Counted from the first letter of the stretch, positions 1-9,861 are shown. The stretch: DNA of 64,000 bases from Pelagibaculum spongiae (GCF_003097315.1 NZ_QDDL01000016.1:1-64000), one strand, 5' to 3'. Notes: generated by a model not told the origin, from the sequence alone. Numbers and translations are program-made.

Positions 1-70
1 CAAGTATGGGAGAAATCAAGGCAAATTTTTCACGGGTTACATCGCTGGGATAAGGCTGTCTTTCGGACAT
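1..70 (-). CDS. IS5-family-like transposase, N-terminal end only (runs off window)
   Basis: Reading the minus strand from an ATG at 70-68 gives a start MSERQPYPSDVTREKF followed by ALISPIL. This PYPSD...W/F-ALI-P-L pattern is the usual N-terminus of IS5-group DDE transposases (DUF4096 region). Only 23 codons are inside the window, so neither the catalytic residues nor the far end of the element can be seen. An inverted repeat could lie around 110-140, but I could not define it. Family assignment rests on a short motif. Confidence 0.55.
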   Translation of the reverse strand, partial: MSERQPYPSDVTREKFALISPIL

Positions 71-274
71 CAAAGGCTGCTACATAAGTACTTTGATTGT
101 AATTATCTCACAGCATAGAGATTCTAAGCAGGTTCTTAGGTACATGTTCATGATCAACTTCTGTTAGTATTTAGCGCTTCTGAGTGTAGTTAAGGAATTA
201 GAAATTAGTTAATTTAAGGTAGAGTGAAGCTAGGAAGTGAAAAAAATAGCACCTGCTATATTTTATCCTTTGCA

Positions 275-559
275 CTAAAGTTCTAAAACATCCTTTATTT
301 TCTGCAGGTTGTTTTTGATCCATCCCTTGTTAATAGCGCCCCATGACGTTATCGAATAGCTTCTATTTATGGTGCCGCCTGCATCGGTGCACTCTATATC
401 TAATTCTGCAAGCGCTTTAATAGTATCTTGCAAAGTGCGCCTAGGCATTCCGGTTGTTTCTAAAATGAGTGGTGGCGTATTGATACCAGTATCGATCAAA
501 TGAGCAACAAGAAGCCTACGGTAATAGCTTGTTTTTGTTTTACTAGGTTTGTTTGTCAT
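275..559 (-). CDS. Small helix-turn-helix DNA-binding protein (copy 1)
   Basis: 94-residue basic protein. Residues about 21-53 form a winged-HTH-like unit with the recognition-helix segment TGMPRRTLQDTIKALAEL; residues 54-71 (ECTDAGGTINRSYSI) look like the wing. No other domain is present, so it is probably a stand-alone transcription factor. A near-identical paralogue lies at 3633-3917 next to dgt; the two differ at only a few positions (for example LL/LF, ET/QA, GWIKNN/EWIKGN) and also share the sequence around the stop codon. The target is unknown. This copy is followed by a long non-coding stretch. Confidence 0.7.
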   Translation of the reverse strand: MTNKPSKTKTSYYRRLLVAHLIDTGINTPPLILETTGMPRRTLQDTIKALAELDIECTDAGGTINRSYSITSWGAINKGWIKNNLQKIKDVLEL

Positions 560-1883
560 TTTAGTGTTAAACCCTCATTTTTAATCGTAGCGATATTGGT
601 AGCTGCTGCTCGATCGAATAGTTTATAAGTTATCTAGCGATGCAATATTAATTGTTCAGCTTCAACATTATGATAAGATCTGATTAAGATAAACTGCATA
701 TTCCATTTCTGATACGATGGTTTCAGGTAATATAGATATCTATTAATACATACCTATCAAGTGTCTGGCGAGACGGTCGACTTCGGCTCAAGCATTGTGC
801 CTTGGGTGCAAATGAAGGAGTTAACGATTAATTAATTTTTACTACATTACAAATACATTAAATTAACGGATATTATTAGACATTTTATTGTCAGATAATG
901 AGAGGGCTTCTATGTAACAATCAATAAACTCCATTGGTCGGATGCATTGTTTGACAGATTGCTCTTAAGCTTTTTAGCAATCTATACTACTGTATGTTTT
1001 TTTGTGGATGTACAGGTTAAAGGATAAGTGCAATACACTATACGGTAGTTAGAGTCAGCTTATATCTGTTAGAGGGCAAGCATATGGTGATTTCTTGTCA
1101 GCTGTTATGGTTTTTTACTCTGCGTAATTTTAAATATATTGAAATACTCAAGAAACTTATACCTCTAACGCCCTTCTGCTTTATTCTCTAATTTTAAAAT
1201 TAAAACCACTGGCTTCTAGCTGTTATAATCTAGCGTTTCGCTTGAAGAATTAAGTGAATCGTACTTTTGGAGTATCGCTGCAGAAGCTATACAATGTTTG
1301 TGATTAAATGCCACTTTATGCTTATGGTGAAATGTCATTGTTTGGCGTTCAATGTTGATGTAATTTTTAGAGCTAGTCGGAGAATTAATAAAGCAGCCAT
1401 GCTTTTTAAGTAAAAATATTTAAAAAGTATAGTTAGTAAAGGATATGCGCTATTTTTTTTGTATGATTTTAGTTGATGCGAGTGAAAAATAAAACATAGT
1501 TTTTAATCAAAATCAGTAAGCTCTTTCTCGGCAGAATGCTAACTGCTAGCAATAGATGTTGACTTGTACTTAGCTTTCAAGCTGAAACACGAACCCACTG
1601 ATAGTAACTTAACACAATACTTTTTATTTAAACGATTTGATTGGGTGTAGATTGAAAGTATTCTCGACATTTTCTGAATTTCTTCCATCCATGAGATTCA
1701 TACTAAAGCCAAATGCAGGAACTCAATTGCCATAGGTGGCAACTCAGCAGTAATGAATTAAAAAAACAGAAACAATTTAATTTTATTGCTACTTACATTA
1801 GTACTATTGCTCATTGGAGCTAGTCAGCGCTTGTTCAGTTTGACGAATGTTTTTTCATTATTTACCAACGAAGGATTCCACGT
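560..1883. other. 1.3-kb AT-rich stretch without a supported gene
   Basis: No open frame of convincing length or composition occurs on either strand. The sequence is strongly AT-rich with scattered stops. No tRNA, hairpin terminator or known repeat was recognised. The region separates the duplicated HTH gene from the hydrolase and may be decayed foreign DNA. Confidence 0.5.
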
Positions 1884-3326
1884 ATGAACAAAAACCACAT
1901 AAAGTTAATTGCATGTGCAATAGTTGCAACCAGTGCATTAAGCGCTTGTAGCGATTCCTCTAAAACAGTCACTAAGTCCTATAGATCAATTGATTGTGAA
2001 CAAATGCTTTCAACAGAGCAAATGGCTTCGTTAACACCTAGTTCAAGTTGTGGTTTTCTTAGCGTACCAGAAATTCATGCAATATACGGTGAGCCTGCGT
2101 CAGAGAAAAATATTGAAATAGCAGTTGTTAAATTAGCATCAACCTCTAGCAGTAAAAAAAGCGATCCAGTAGTTTATCTTGAAGGCGGTCCGGGTGGTAG
2201 CGCAATTGCTAGCATATCTCGAATTGCAAGAAGTGCGACATTTCTGGATGAAAGAGATGTCTATCTTGTTGATCAACGAGGGACTGGTTATTCAAGACCT
2301 GCACTATTTTGTACAGAATATTCTGGTGAAGCAGGCACGCCAGATGAATTAAGAGCATGTAAAGCTAGGCTTGAAGGTTTAGGTGCAAATTTGAATGCTT
2401 ATAATAGTATTCATAATGCAATGGATTTCATTCAATTAAGGAAATCTTTAGGGATTCCAGAATGGAATATATACGGTATTTCTTATGGTACGCGTCTAGC
2501 GACAACAATCATACGTGAAAATAACGAAGGTATTCGAAGTGTTATTTTAGATGGTGTGTTTCCAATAGAAGTCAATGGTCTTTCTGACACATCATGGTCA
2601 AACTATGAATCACTCAATCAAATATTAATTAACTGTAATAATAGCACCGATTGCTCGGCTATAGAGTTCTATAATACTGTCGAAAGTATTCTTGCACGTA
2701 TGCATAATGCAGGCATGATTGAAGAGAGTCGAGTCTTTATTCAAAACTTAATTAATTTTTCTGCCGAGCCAACCATTACTGATTATTTGTCTGCGGTTAA
2801 TGCAGATATAAGCAGCTATGCTTTAATTTTAGAGGAGGATGAATCCGAGAGTGGAAGTGAAAACATTTTTTATAATGCGATGGGCTTATCGACAGTGTGC
2901 GCGGAAGAGTATTATTTCCTTGGTCAAAGTGTATTAAATGATAATAGTGAAGGCTGGTCAGAAGCAGCACAAATAACAATAAATGGCATGTATCATATGG
3001 GATTTGATGATATATCTTGTGAAGCGTGGGATGTTGCAGGTGCTAATGATATTGAAAAACAAGCTGTTTCTAGCAACTTACCCGTATTAATACTAAATGG
3101 TACGAATGATACGCAAACGCCTGTCGCTTGGGGCAATTTAGTTGCTCAGAACTTAACTAATTCACAGAGTGCAACAAACCCTAGAGGTGGTCACGGGCAA
3201 CTGTTTGCTGATGAAGCTTGCTTTGAAGAACTTGCTAGTGCTTTTATTAAAAACCCAAATCATATAGTTGATCAAAGTTGTGTGTTAGATATTCCAGCTG
3301 TTTCTTATGATCCTCTAGATAATTAG
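1884..3326 (+). CDS. Lipoprotein alpha/beta hydrolase, TAP/proline-iminopeptidase-like
   Basis: 480-residue protein with a lipoprotein signal (lipobox LSAC, Cys22), so probably anchored in the envelope. It shows the hallmarks of the alpha/beta-hydrolase family of tripeptidyl/proline aminopeptidases: oxyanion-hole segment EGGPGGSA (about 100-107), DQRGTGYS (130-137), nucleophile elbow GISYG (Ser200), a probable acid Asp409 in NGTNDTQTP, and His437 in RGGHGQ. A likely role is removal of N-terminal residues from peptides in the periplasm. The gene stands alone, and the two HTH paralogues flank it at a distance. The ATG at 1884 follows AAGGA. Exact substrate cannot be inferred. Confidence 0.8.
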   Translation: MNKNHIKLIACAIVATSALSACSDSSKTVTKSYRSIDCEQMLSTEQMASLTPSSSCGFLSVPEIHAIYGEPASEKNIEIAVVKLASTSSSKKSDPVVYLEGGPGGSAIASISRIARSATFLDERDVYLVDQRGTGYSRPALFCTEYSGEAGTPDELRACKARLEGLGANLNAYNSIHNAMDFIQLRKSLGIPEWNIYGISYGTRLATTIIRENNEGIRSVILDGVFPIEVNGLSDTSWSNYESLNQILINCNNSTDCSAIEFYNTVESILARMHNAGMIEESRVFIQNLINFSAEPTITDYLSAVNADISSYALILEEDESESGSENIFYNAMGLSTVCAEEYYFLGQSVLNDNSEGWSEAAQITINGMYHMGFDDISCEAWDVAGANDIEKQAVSSNLPVLILNGTNDTQTPVAWGNLVAQNLTNSQSATNPRGGHGQLFADEACFEELASAFIKNPNHIVDQSCVLDIPAVSYDPLDN

Positions 3327-3632
3327 GGATAATTTATAATCCTTATTTAATCTATGGTGTTAATTGTTTGGTTCAGATTGTGGGCAATGTTTTAACTACT
3401 TTAATATGACTACAAGGAAGTAGTCTGCTAAGGAAGAAATATCGATTGGTGATAGTGCTAACCTAAAATAAAAGATTTTCTTACATGTTTTTTTTGATTC
3501 TTTTCGCATGTTAAAAGAACATTTGAGTGTTTTTTCGAGTGATTGAGAGTCGGAAATCTGAAGCTGTCAAAACACAGTTTTTCTGACTAATTAGTTGTAG
3601 GCTCATTAGTTACGCAAAATTTGTTCTTCGCA
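3327..3632. other. Intergenic stretch without a recognised feature
   Basis: About 300 bp between the hydrolase stop and the second HTH gene. I see no gene, RNA or strong terminator. The last about 25 bases next to the HTH gene (ACTAAAGTTCTAAAAC) match those beside copy 1, so the duplicated unit extends slightly beyond the coding region. Confidence 0.4.
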
Positions 3633-3917
3633 CTAAAGTTCTAAAACGTCCTTTATTTTCTGTAAATTACCTTTAATCCATTCTTTGTTAATAGCGCCCC
3701 ATGATGTTATCGAATAACTTCTATTTATGGTGCCGCCTGCATCGGTGCACTCTATATCTAATTCTGCAAGCGCTTTGATGGTATCTTGCAAAGTGCGTCT
3801 AGGCATGCCGGTTGCTTGCAAAATGAGTGGTGGCGTATTGATGCCAGTATCGATCAAATGCGCAACAAAAAGCCTACGGTAATAACTTGTTTTTGTTTTG
3901 CTAGGTTTGTTTGTCAT
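3633..3917 (-). CDS. Small helix-turn-helix DNA-binding protein (copy 2, beside dgt)
   Basis: 94 residues, near-identical to the protein at 275-559: the same SYYRRL start, the HTH segment TGMPRRTLQDTIKALAEL and the wing-like ECTDAGGTINRSYSI. It lies 77 bp downstream of dgt on the same strand, so it could be cotranscribed with dgt. The duplication seems recent because synonymous positions are also largely conserved. Function unknown beyond likely DNA binding. Confidence 0.7.
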   Translation of the reverse strand: MTNKPSKTKTSYYRRLFVAHLIDTGINTPPLILQATGMPRRTLQDTIKALAELDIECTDAGGTINRSYSITSWGAINKEWIKGNLQKIKDVLEL

Positions 3918-3994
3918 TTTATCTTTTAGTCCTCATTTAATAATTGTTATTTTAATCTTGATCTAACTTGATTCAATTAAAATCAAAATAGTTT

Positions 3995-5506
3995 TTATCC
4001 GCTTGCACTGATATTTTGAAACTCGGCCATGGCAAAGTGATCGGTCATGCTGCTGATATAGTCGATGACTAACCTGGTTCGGTAATAAAACTCCAACAAC
4101 CGATCTTCTTCTGAGGCTGTTGCTTTTAATGTAATATTGGCGGTGGCTGTGAGGTAAGCGGCTTTCTGTTTTTCAGAAATTTTGTGGAATAACCGAGTTT
4201 CAATGATCTTGTGCTTTAGATTATTTTCATTGACTAAAAGCTGGAAATCTGTAAAAGATAAATCAAGCAATTGACCGTATGTTTTTAACAAGCCAGAAAT
4301 AATTGAAAATCCTTTCAGTTCTAAATCTTCCACTTCTGGGCAGCTGTAGACTTTGCGTACCGACACATCGCGCAAGCTTTCTAGTGCGCAATGGTATTCA
4401 TCGTGGCCATCGAGTAATGATTCATCCAACGTGCCGTCGAATACTTGTTGGTGGTGTTTTAAATAGCGGTCGGCGGAGTATTCTACCAGATCATTAACCA
4501 GCTCGGTACGCAGCGTTAGAATATAATGATGGCTGCTGTCGCTATTGTTTTTATATCTTTCTTGCGCTTTATCGAGGATTTTATAAAAGTAATCGGTTTC
4601 TAATTTATCCGATGGTTTTTGTTGACTAAGCTTTAACCATGAATTTCTTAGTTCGCTATTTAATGCCTCAATCGATAAGATTCCTTTCGTCACTGCGTCG
4701 TCTAAATCGGCAATGCAGTAAGAAATATCATCGGCGGCTTCCATGATATAAACCAAAGGAAAACGGCAGCCTGGAGCGATAGATAGCGCTTGATTAATTT
4801 TTTCGATTAATGGTAATTCAGAAAAATAATAACCAGGTTTCTTCTGTCGATAGCCAAACTGGCTGCTCTTATCTGGTTTGGCTTCGGCAGGTGTTCGAGT
4901 GTATTTAATGATGCTAGCTAGTTGTGTCAGGCTTAGATTGAGAGTTTGTAAACTGTGCAAAGTTCGCAGGCCTTGGGCATTACCCTCAAAAGTCAGCAAA
5001 TCATCCAATAGCTGCTGCTTTAACTCACTGTCATCGAATTGAGCAAAGCAAGCTGTCACTTTTTCTGCCGCCCACAAGTTAATGGCTTCTTCACCAAAAT
5101 GGCCAAAAGGTGGGTTGCCGATGTCGTGTAATAGGCAAGCAATCTCGATACAACTGACAAAACCTTCAGAAAACTCAAGAGGAAAATGGTTATCTGACTG
5201 CTTAGATAGCTTCTTTAGGATAGTTTTGGCGATGTAGCGGCCAACTTGCAACACTTCCAATGAATGGGTCAGGCGGCTGCGAATGGCGGCGTTAGTCTCT
5301 AGTGGAAATACTTGGGTCTTTTGCTGCAAGCGCCGCACTGCCGCTGAGTTGAAGGCTCGGCCACGATCGCTTTCCATCTCATCATTGAAATCGCGAGGCT
5401 CGGTGATGCTTGAGCCGCGAAAACGAGTGGATTTGAGTTTTAGCTGATAGTCCATTGTCGCTATCCTTTGATATTCTGAAACCATTGTCTGTCTATTATC
5501 TGTCAT
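3995..5506 (-). CDS. dgt: Deoxyguanosinetriphosphate triphosphohydrolase
   Basis: 503 residues, close to the E. coli Dgt length (505). It hydrolyses dGTP to deoxyguanosine and tripolyphosphate, shaping dNTP pools in the cytoplasm. HD-domain metal ligands are visible: His81 in RLTHSLEV, His127-Asp128 in LLHDIGNPPFGHFGEEA and His136, with a further Asp in the segment AADDISYCIADLDD. The N-terminal block ESDRGRAFNSAAVRRLQQKT followed by QVFPLE is very characteristic of Dgt. The start could be Met1 or Met18 (MDYQLKLKSTRFR). The small HTH gene follows on the same strand. Confidence 0.93.
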   Translation of the reverse strand: MTDNRQTMVSEYQRIATMDYQLKLKSTRFRGSSITEPRDFNDEMESDRGRAFNSAAVRRLQQKTQVFPLETNAAIRSRLTHSLEVLQVGRYIAKTILKKLSKQSDNHFPLEFSEGFVSCIEIACLLHDIGNPPFGHFGEEAINLWAAEKVTACFAQFDDSELKQQLLDDLLTFEGNAQGLRTLHSLQTLNLSLTQLASIIKYTRTPAEAKPDKSSQFGYRQKKPGYYFSELPLIEKINQALSIAPGCRFPLVYIMEAADDISYCIADLDDAVTKGILSIEALNSELRNSWLKLSQQKPSDKLETDYFYKILDKAQERYKNNSDSSHHYILTLRTELVNDLVEYSADRYLKHHQQVFDGTLDESLLDGHDEYHCALESLRDVSVRKVYSCPEVEDLELKGFSIISGLLKTYGQLLDLSFTDFQLLVNENNLKHKIIETRLFHKISEKQKAAYLTATANITLKATASEEDRLLEFYYRTRLVIDYISSMTDHFAMAEFQNISASG

Positions 5507-5835
5507 GTCAATAAAAAGCTAGCTTTGAGGGGAACTGAATAAGTATTGGCTGTAATCAGAAAAGGAGGTCGGCCAAGTTATTTTAAATAACATTCTCCTC
5601 ATTAGTTGCTATGGCTGCTTATTAACTGAACGAAACTAAATGAAAGCTTTGTATAATGATTGGATTAATATTTATGAGTCCTATTAAGAAATTTATAATT
5701 TTTGTTTGTTATTGGTTGTTTAATAGATAAATAACTAGGGCTGTAGGTTTTTATAAAAATAATAAGATAGATGTTTGATAGGTATGGGCTTATGCTTTTT
5801 AGGTGGTGTCCTGTCTTGTTCTAATTAAAAACATT
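5507..5835. other. Divergent intergenic region dgt / pilin-like gene
   Basis: About 330 bp between two divergent genes, so promoters for both must lie here. The sequence is very AT-rich. No clear inverted repeat, sigma-54 element or other recognised site could be defined. Confidence 0.4.
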
Positions 5836-6312
5836 ATGAATAAATACTCTGGTTTAACACTTATCGAGTTAATGTTGGTATTACTTGTAGTAGGTTTTGT
5901 TTCTATTTATAGTTTTCTGGCTTATGAAAAAAATTTGAATCGTGCTCGATTTTCTGAAGTGCTCAGTGAGATTTCATCAATAAAAATAGATGTAAACGAA
6001 TTTGCTGCAATGCATTTACGTTTTCCGTCGATGGTTGAGCGATTTTATGGAAAAGATTACAAGTTTTATCAACGTGATATTTTCATGAGCACTTGGTCTT
6101 CTGATGATTTGTATGTTATTCAGATTAAGATTTTGGACAATGGATTTGTTGAACATATTCAGTTTTATGGGAAATTATCGCCACTTCATCCAGGTACTAT
6201 ATCTTGGAATTGTCTGGTTGAATCTCAAACGCTCGGTGGCCCAGGGTCGGCTAGGTTTGCACCTAATTCATGTGTGCATCAAAATGTATTTGTCTACGAA
6301 AATAAGCCTTAA
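5836..6312 (+). CDS. Type IV pilin-like (minor pilin/pseudopilin) protein
   Basis: Starting at the ATG at 5836 (rather than the upstream GTG at 5803) gives a canonical class III prepilin leader: MNKYSG then LTLIELMLVLLVVGF, with Glu5 of the mature protein and a hydrophobic N-terminal helix. The leader would be cut by the PilD prepilin peptidase after Gly6. The mature part is about 150 residues, with a Cys pair near the C-terminus (WNC ... NSC) consistent with the disulfide-bounded D-region of pilins. No assembly genes are nearby, so it is an orphan. No strong Shine-Dalgarno is seen. Confidence 0.75.
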   Translation: MNKYSGLTLIELMLVLLVVGFVSIYSFLAYEKNLNRARFSEVLSEISSIKIDVNEFAAMHLRFPSMVERFYGKDYKFYQRDIFMSTWSSDDLYVIQIKILDNGFVEHIQFYGKLSPLHPGTISWNCLVESQTLGGPGSARFAPNSCVHQNVFVYENKP

Positions 6313-6373
6313 TTTATCTGTACGCTATACACTTCTTTAAAAGCCATCCTTGGCAATAATTTATATCTGCTAG

Positions 6374-8101
6374 TTAATTACTAATTGCAGTGCCTGTTCC
6401 CTGGTTAAGCGTCACGCTTTGGTTTTTATTGAATGATCCAAAGCTTTCTTTGCTGCCATCGGCCCAAGTAACGCTGATTTGAGCGGCTGTCTCTCGGGCA
6501 AGGCCAAAGGTCGGCCATGGTGAATCTGATGATGCAAAGCCGGTACCGGCATATACGCGCTGGGTTTGCGTGCCAGCTTTAGTGGTCACTTGAATTTTTG
6601 CGCCGACAGCAGTTGCTTGGCCATTGGAAGGCTGAAGCTTCACCGTGACAGAATTGAGATTATTACCTTGATTTTCTAATAGAATGGGGCGACCTGAATC
6701 GACAACGGTTGTAGTACCCGGTGGGACAAAACGTTCGGTTTTTACCAATAGATCGACAAAACCATCGTTATCGTAATCTGCCTTAGATACCCCTGAAGTA
6801 ACGTTTTGACGTAAATCGCCGCCGCTCTTTTGTTGGCTTGCCTCATCAAAGCCACCATTTTGATTATTAATAAATAAATAACCTGGATTAGCAAAGCGGC
6901 CGACTACACCGAGTATTGGAATGGATCCAGTGAAAAATAAATCCTGATAGCCATCGTTATTTACATCAGCAAAAGTAGAGCCCCAGCTGAATTCTCGCTC
7001 GGCAAGACCTAATTGATCAGCAACGTCGGTATAAGTATTATCACCATTATTTAAAAATAAGGCATGCTGGCGGAAGTCTTGAATAGGATCATCTGCTGGG
7101 TCAGAGATGCGTGTAGACTGGGCAAAGTTACTGGCAAAGAAATCATCATCGCCATCGTTATCGATATCAGCAAAAGAAATACTCATCCAAAAGCCAGGCA
7201 GATTAACTCCGGCTTGTACTGCAACATCAGTAAAGGTGTTGTCGCCATTATTTCTGAATAACTGAATGGGCGTGGGGCGAAACTGAACATCGTTGCAGTT
7301 ACCGACATAGATATCCTGATCACCATCGTTTTCGTAGTCATTGAATGCAACGCTACACGCGCCAATTCCTGAACCTAAACCGGAGCTTGCTGAAATGTCG
7401 GTATAAGTTAAGTCACCGTTGTTCAGATATAGTTTGTTGTCATGCTGATTTGCTGGACCACCAAAGAGCCCACTAGGAAGCAGCGGATTAAGGGCGGGAG
7501 CGAGATCTAAATGCCCTGGAGAAGAGACAAACAGATCGAGCAAACCATCGCCATTGATATCAGCCATTGCGGCAGAAATAGCCGTTTCAGCTGTTTCAAC
7601 ACCTGCACTAGCAGCGATATTAGTAAAAGTGCCATCGCCATTGTTATGGTACAGGAGATTGGGTGACTGCTCGGAAAAAGCAAAAAATCCTTCGCCGGAA
7701 GCAAACAGGTCGATATAACCGTCATTGTCGATATCGCCAGCAACAACCGCAGAGTTACCCCCGTTACTGGTTAAGCCAGCCTGTGCCGTAACATCGGTAA
7801 ATTCACCATTATTATTTTGCAGTAGTGCATTGGAAAAGCCGATGCTGTTAGTTAAATATAAATCCAAGTCACCATCATTGTCATAATCTAGCCAAGCTGA
7901 GCCAGATATTCCTTCGCCACTAATTTGATTAGGTTGAGCAAAGTTTACGGGAGCAGATTGGCGGTTAAAAGAAGACAGCTTGTCTGAAACATTGTTTAAT
8001 GTGACAGATTCGTCTGAACTGTGGTTGTCGCAGCCTGTCAGAGCGAGAGCAGAACCGATGCTTATTACAGCAAGCAGTTTTTGTTTCTGTTTTTTATTCA
8101 T
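6374..8101 (-). CDS. Lipoprotein with FG-GAP/VCBS repeats and C-terminal ASPIC/UnbV domain
   Basis: 575 residues with a lipobox (LTGC) after a 23-residue signal. At least seven FG-GAP/VCBS repeats each carry a calcium-binding DxDxDG-type loop (for example DYDNDGDLDLYL, DIDNDGYIDLF, DINGDGLLDLF, DIDNDGDDDFF, DVNNDGYQDLFF), predicting a seven-bladed beta-propeller. The C-terminal about 110 residues (TVKLQPSNGQATAVGAKIQV ... ISVTWADGSKESF) match the ASPIC/UnbV domain. Such proteins are surface or periplasmic and probably adhesive or carbohydrate-binding. It is divergent from the thioredoxin-like gene at 8316. Substrate unknown. Confidence 0.85.
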   Translation of the reverse strand: MNKKQKQKLLAVISIGSALALTGCDNHSSDESVTLNNVSDKLSSFNRQSAPVNFAQPNQISGEGISGSAWLDYDNDGDLDLYLTNSIGFSNALLQNNNGEFTDVTAQAGLTSNGGNSAVVAGDIDNDGYIDLFASGEGFFAFSEQSPNLLYHNNGDGTFTNIAASAGVETAETAISAAMADINGDGLLDLFVSSPGHLDLAPALNPLLPSGLFGGPANQHDNKLYLNNGDLTYTDISASSGLGSGIGACSVAFNDYENDGDQDIYVGNCNDVQFRPTPIQLFRNNGDNTFTDVAVQAGVNLPGFWMSISFADIDNDGDDDFFASNFAQSTRISDPADDPIQDFRQHALFLNNGDNTYTDVADQLGLAEREFSWGSTFADVNNDGYQDLFFTGSIPILGVVGRFANPGYLFINNQNGGFDEASQQKSGGDLRQNVTSGVSKADYDNDGFVDLLVKTERFVPPGTTTVVDSGRPILLENQGNNLNSVTVKLQPSNGQATAVGAKIQVTTKAGTQTQRVYAGTGFASSDSPWPTFGLARETAAQISVTWADGSKESFGSFNKNQSVTLNQGTGTAISN

Positions 8102-8315
8102 TTAACAAACCTTGGATTGTGTTCATTAGTTATTGGTGAGATAAAAGCTTTTTTTGAGTTTTCATAATGATTAAATGTCGCATTTATATTTTGACCAAAT
8201 CAAACAATATAGGTTCACGGTTTTTATAAACAAATACCTGTTATTATATTTTGTTTTTTATGATGCTTTGTAGTTTTGATAGTTTATGAGTTTGATAGTG
8301 AGAGGGAATGGTTAG

Positions 8316-8825
8316 GTGAAATTAAAATTTAAAAAGTATTTTTTCGAAGTATTAATAGTAGTTATTTTGTTTACAGGTCTCAGTATCTGGATGAGCAGAA
8401 ACATGCTGGATAGTGGCGTGCAGATTCCAGCACAGCAGTTACCCAATTTGAGTGGTGAGTTGGTTGAACTGCAATGGCCGTCAGAATCAAAAAGAACATT
8501 GGTTTATTTTTTCGCGCCTTGGTGCACTTTTTGTAAAGTCAGTATGCCGGGTTTGAATTTTCTTTTACCCGATTCTGACCAAGCTGCAAAAAAACTAAAT
8601 GTGATTGCGATAGGGCTGGATTATCAAAGCCAAGAAGAAGTGCAAACATTTATTGACGGTACCGGTTTTACAGGGCAGGTATTGCTGGGTAACCGGCAGT
8701 TAGCCCAGCAGTTTCAAGTGCAGGTTTATCCGAGCTATTACATTTTGGATCAAAATGGTGTGGTGTTACGGCGTGATCAAGGGCTGAGCACACCGCCGGG
8801 ATTGTGGTTGCGAGCAAATTTGTAG
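8316..8825 (+). CDS. Membrane-anchored TlpA/ResA-like thioredoxin
   Basis: 169 residues: a short basic N-terminus, one transmembrane helix (about residues 9-26), then a thioredoxin fold facing the periplasm. The redox motif is FFAPWCTFCKVSMP (Cys70, Cys73), and a cis-Pro-like segment (VQVYPSYYILDQNGVV) is present. The likely role is thiol-disulfide exchange in the periplasm. The start codon at 8316 lies only a short way after a GAGAGGGAATGG stretch; it is a GTG in GGTGAAATT. The neighbour on the left is divergent. Confidence 0.8.
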   Translation: MKLKFKKYFFEVLIVVILFTGLSIWMSRNMLDSGVQIPAQQLPNLSGELVELQWPSESKRTLVYFFAPWCTFCKVSMPGLNFLLPDSDQAAKKLNVIAIGLDYQSQEEVQTFIDGTGFTGQVLLGNRQLAQQFQVQVYPSYYILDQNGVVLRRDQGLSTPPGLWLRANL

Positions 8826-8829
8826 ATTG

Positions 8830-9357
8830 CTAATTGATGCATCGTTTAGGGTTGTTATATTGATTCATGCAGCGATAAATAGAATTCTTATAACTCGTTA
8901 AATCAGTTAAACATTGGTTATATGAAAGGCTGCGTTTTAAATTTGTCAATTGGTGGATTTGAGTGCGGTATTTCTTTTGAGTAATTTTATAATACTTATG
9001 CTGGTGCAATAGGTATTTCATTTTTTTATCGATGGATTTTTTTGTATTTTTTATAATTACATTACAGTTTGGTTGATTTTTATTTGTAGATTTATAATTG
9101 CGAGAATTTGGTTGGTTGTTGAGGGCTGATTGAGCCCAAGTGCGATTTCTCTTTGCTTGCTTTTTTTGCTCGCGAATATTCTTTCTGGCGGATTGCGGAT
9201 CTGATTCAACATACAGTTTATTCGAAGGAGTGTTGCGAGGCTTATTGCTGGAAAAGTGTTTAACACCTTGTTCATCTGTCCAGGTGAATACTTCTGCCGC
9301 TGGTAACGATGTGCAAATCGCAATAGATGCAAGTAAAATAATCTTTGCAAGATTCAT
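8830..9357 (-). CDS. DUF4124-domain periplasmic protein
   Basis: 175 residues with a cleavable signal (MNLAKIILLASIAICTSLPA). It is followed by the DUF4124 signature EVFTWTDEQGVKHFSS, a small domain common in gammaproteobacterial envelope proteins. The remainder is basic, rich in Asn/Lys/Gln, with four cysteines in the last 80 residues that may form disulfides. It is convergent with the thioredoxin-like gene, their stops being only 4 bp apart; this could hint at a shared envelope role but is not evidence of one. Function unknown. Confidence 0.7.
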   Translation of the reverse strand: MNLAKIILLASIAICTSLPAAEVFTWTDEQGVKHFSSNKPRNTPSNKLYVESDPQSARKNIREQKKQAKRNRTWAQSALNNQPNSRNYKSTNKNQPNCNVIIKNTKKSIDKKMKYLLHQHKYYKITQKKYRTQIHQLTNLKRSLSYNQCLTDLTSYKNSIYRCMNQYNNPKRCIN

Positions 9358-9467
9358 AGTTTGAATAGCTGTGGCTAGTTACAAGGTTTATGCGGTGTAC
9401 CTTGCTATTGTTGCCGGATAAAAACAAGTTTTATGTTGATTCAGTTGGCGGTTGTTGCTTAGTATTT

Positions 9468-9662
9468 TTAGGCTACCAGCAATGAAATAAATGCAAAAAT
9501 TGCGATACAAAGATCTAGCGGCATTGTTATGAGTGCCCCCCAGATAAGGGCGCTAAACATTATGGATTTGAACGCTGTTGTCGTTTGTTCAGGTTCAGAT
9601 GCCGCGGATTGATAATGGCGGCTCCATTCATGCTGCGGCTCTAAATATCTCTCGCTGGTCAA
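9468..9662 (-). CDS. Possible small membrane protein (64 aa)
   Basis: A TTG start preceded by AGGAAG at good spacing gives 64 residues: a polar, acidic N-terminal half (TSERYLEPQHEWSRHYQ) and a hydrophobic C-terminal half from about residue 33 that could form one or two transmembrane segments. No recognised family. The spaced Shine-Dalgarno and sensible composition argue for a real gene, but the non-ATG start and small size leave doubt. Confidence 0.4.
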   Translation of the reverse strand: MTSERYLEPQHEWSRHYQSAASEPEQTTTAFKSIMFSALIWGALITMPLDLCIAIFAFISLLVA

Positions 9663-9815
9663 ACCACTTCCTATTTTGTAATGTTATATCCTTGACATCG
9701 ATGCCATTTAACTTGTTATAACATATCAATATTTGTCGAATTCTGTTGTTATTTGATCCGCCGCAGACTAATTGCGTCAAAAAGGTGTAAAAGAGTATCT
9801 CAGGGGTTGCTTTTA

Positions 9816-9861
9816 CTATCTTATGAATTATCATTCATATGAAATTTAATTCATAAGATAG
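9816..9861. promoter_or_regulatory. 46-bp near-perfect palindrome upstream of the metal ATPase
   Basis: Perfect 15-bp arms CTATCTTATGAATTA (9816-9830) and its complement (9847-9861) share a centre with the inner palindrome TTCATATGAA (9834-9843); only three base pairs of the 46-bp dyad fail to match. It ends 7 bp before the start codon of the ATPase gene. AT-rich TGAA/TTCA dyads are typical of ArsR/SmtB-type metal-sensor operators, so an operator for a metal-responsive repressor is the best guess. It could also form a hairpin in the mRNA leader. No regulator gene is adjacent. Confidence 0.65.
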
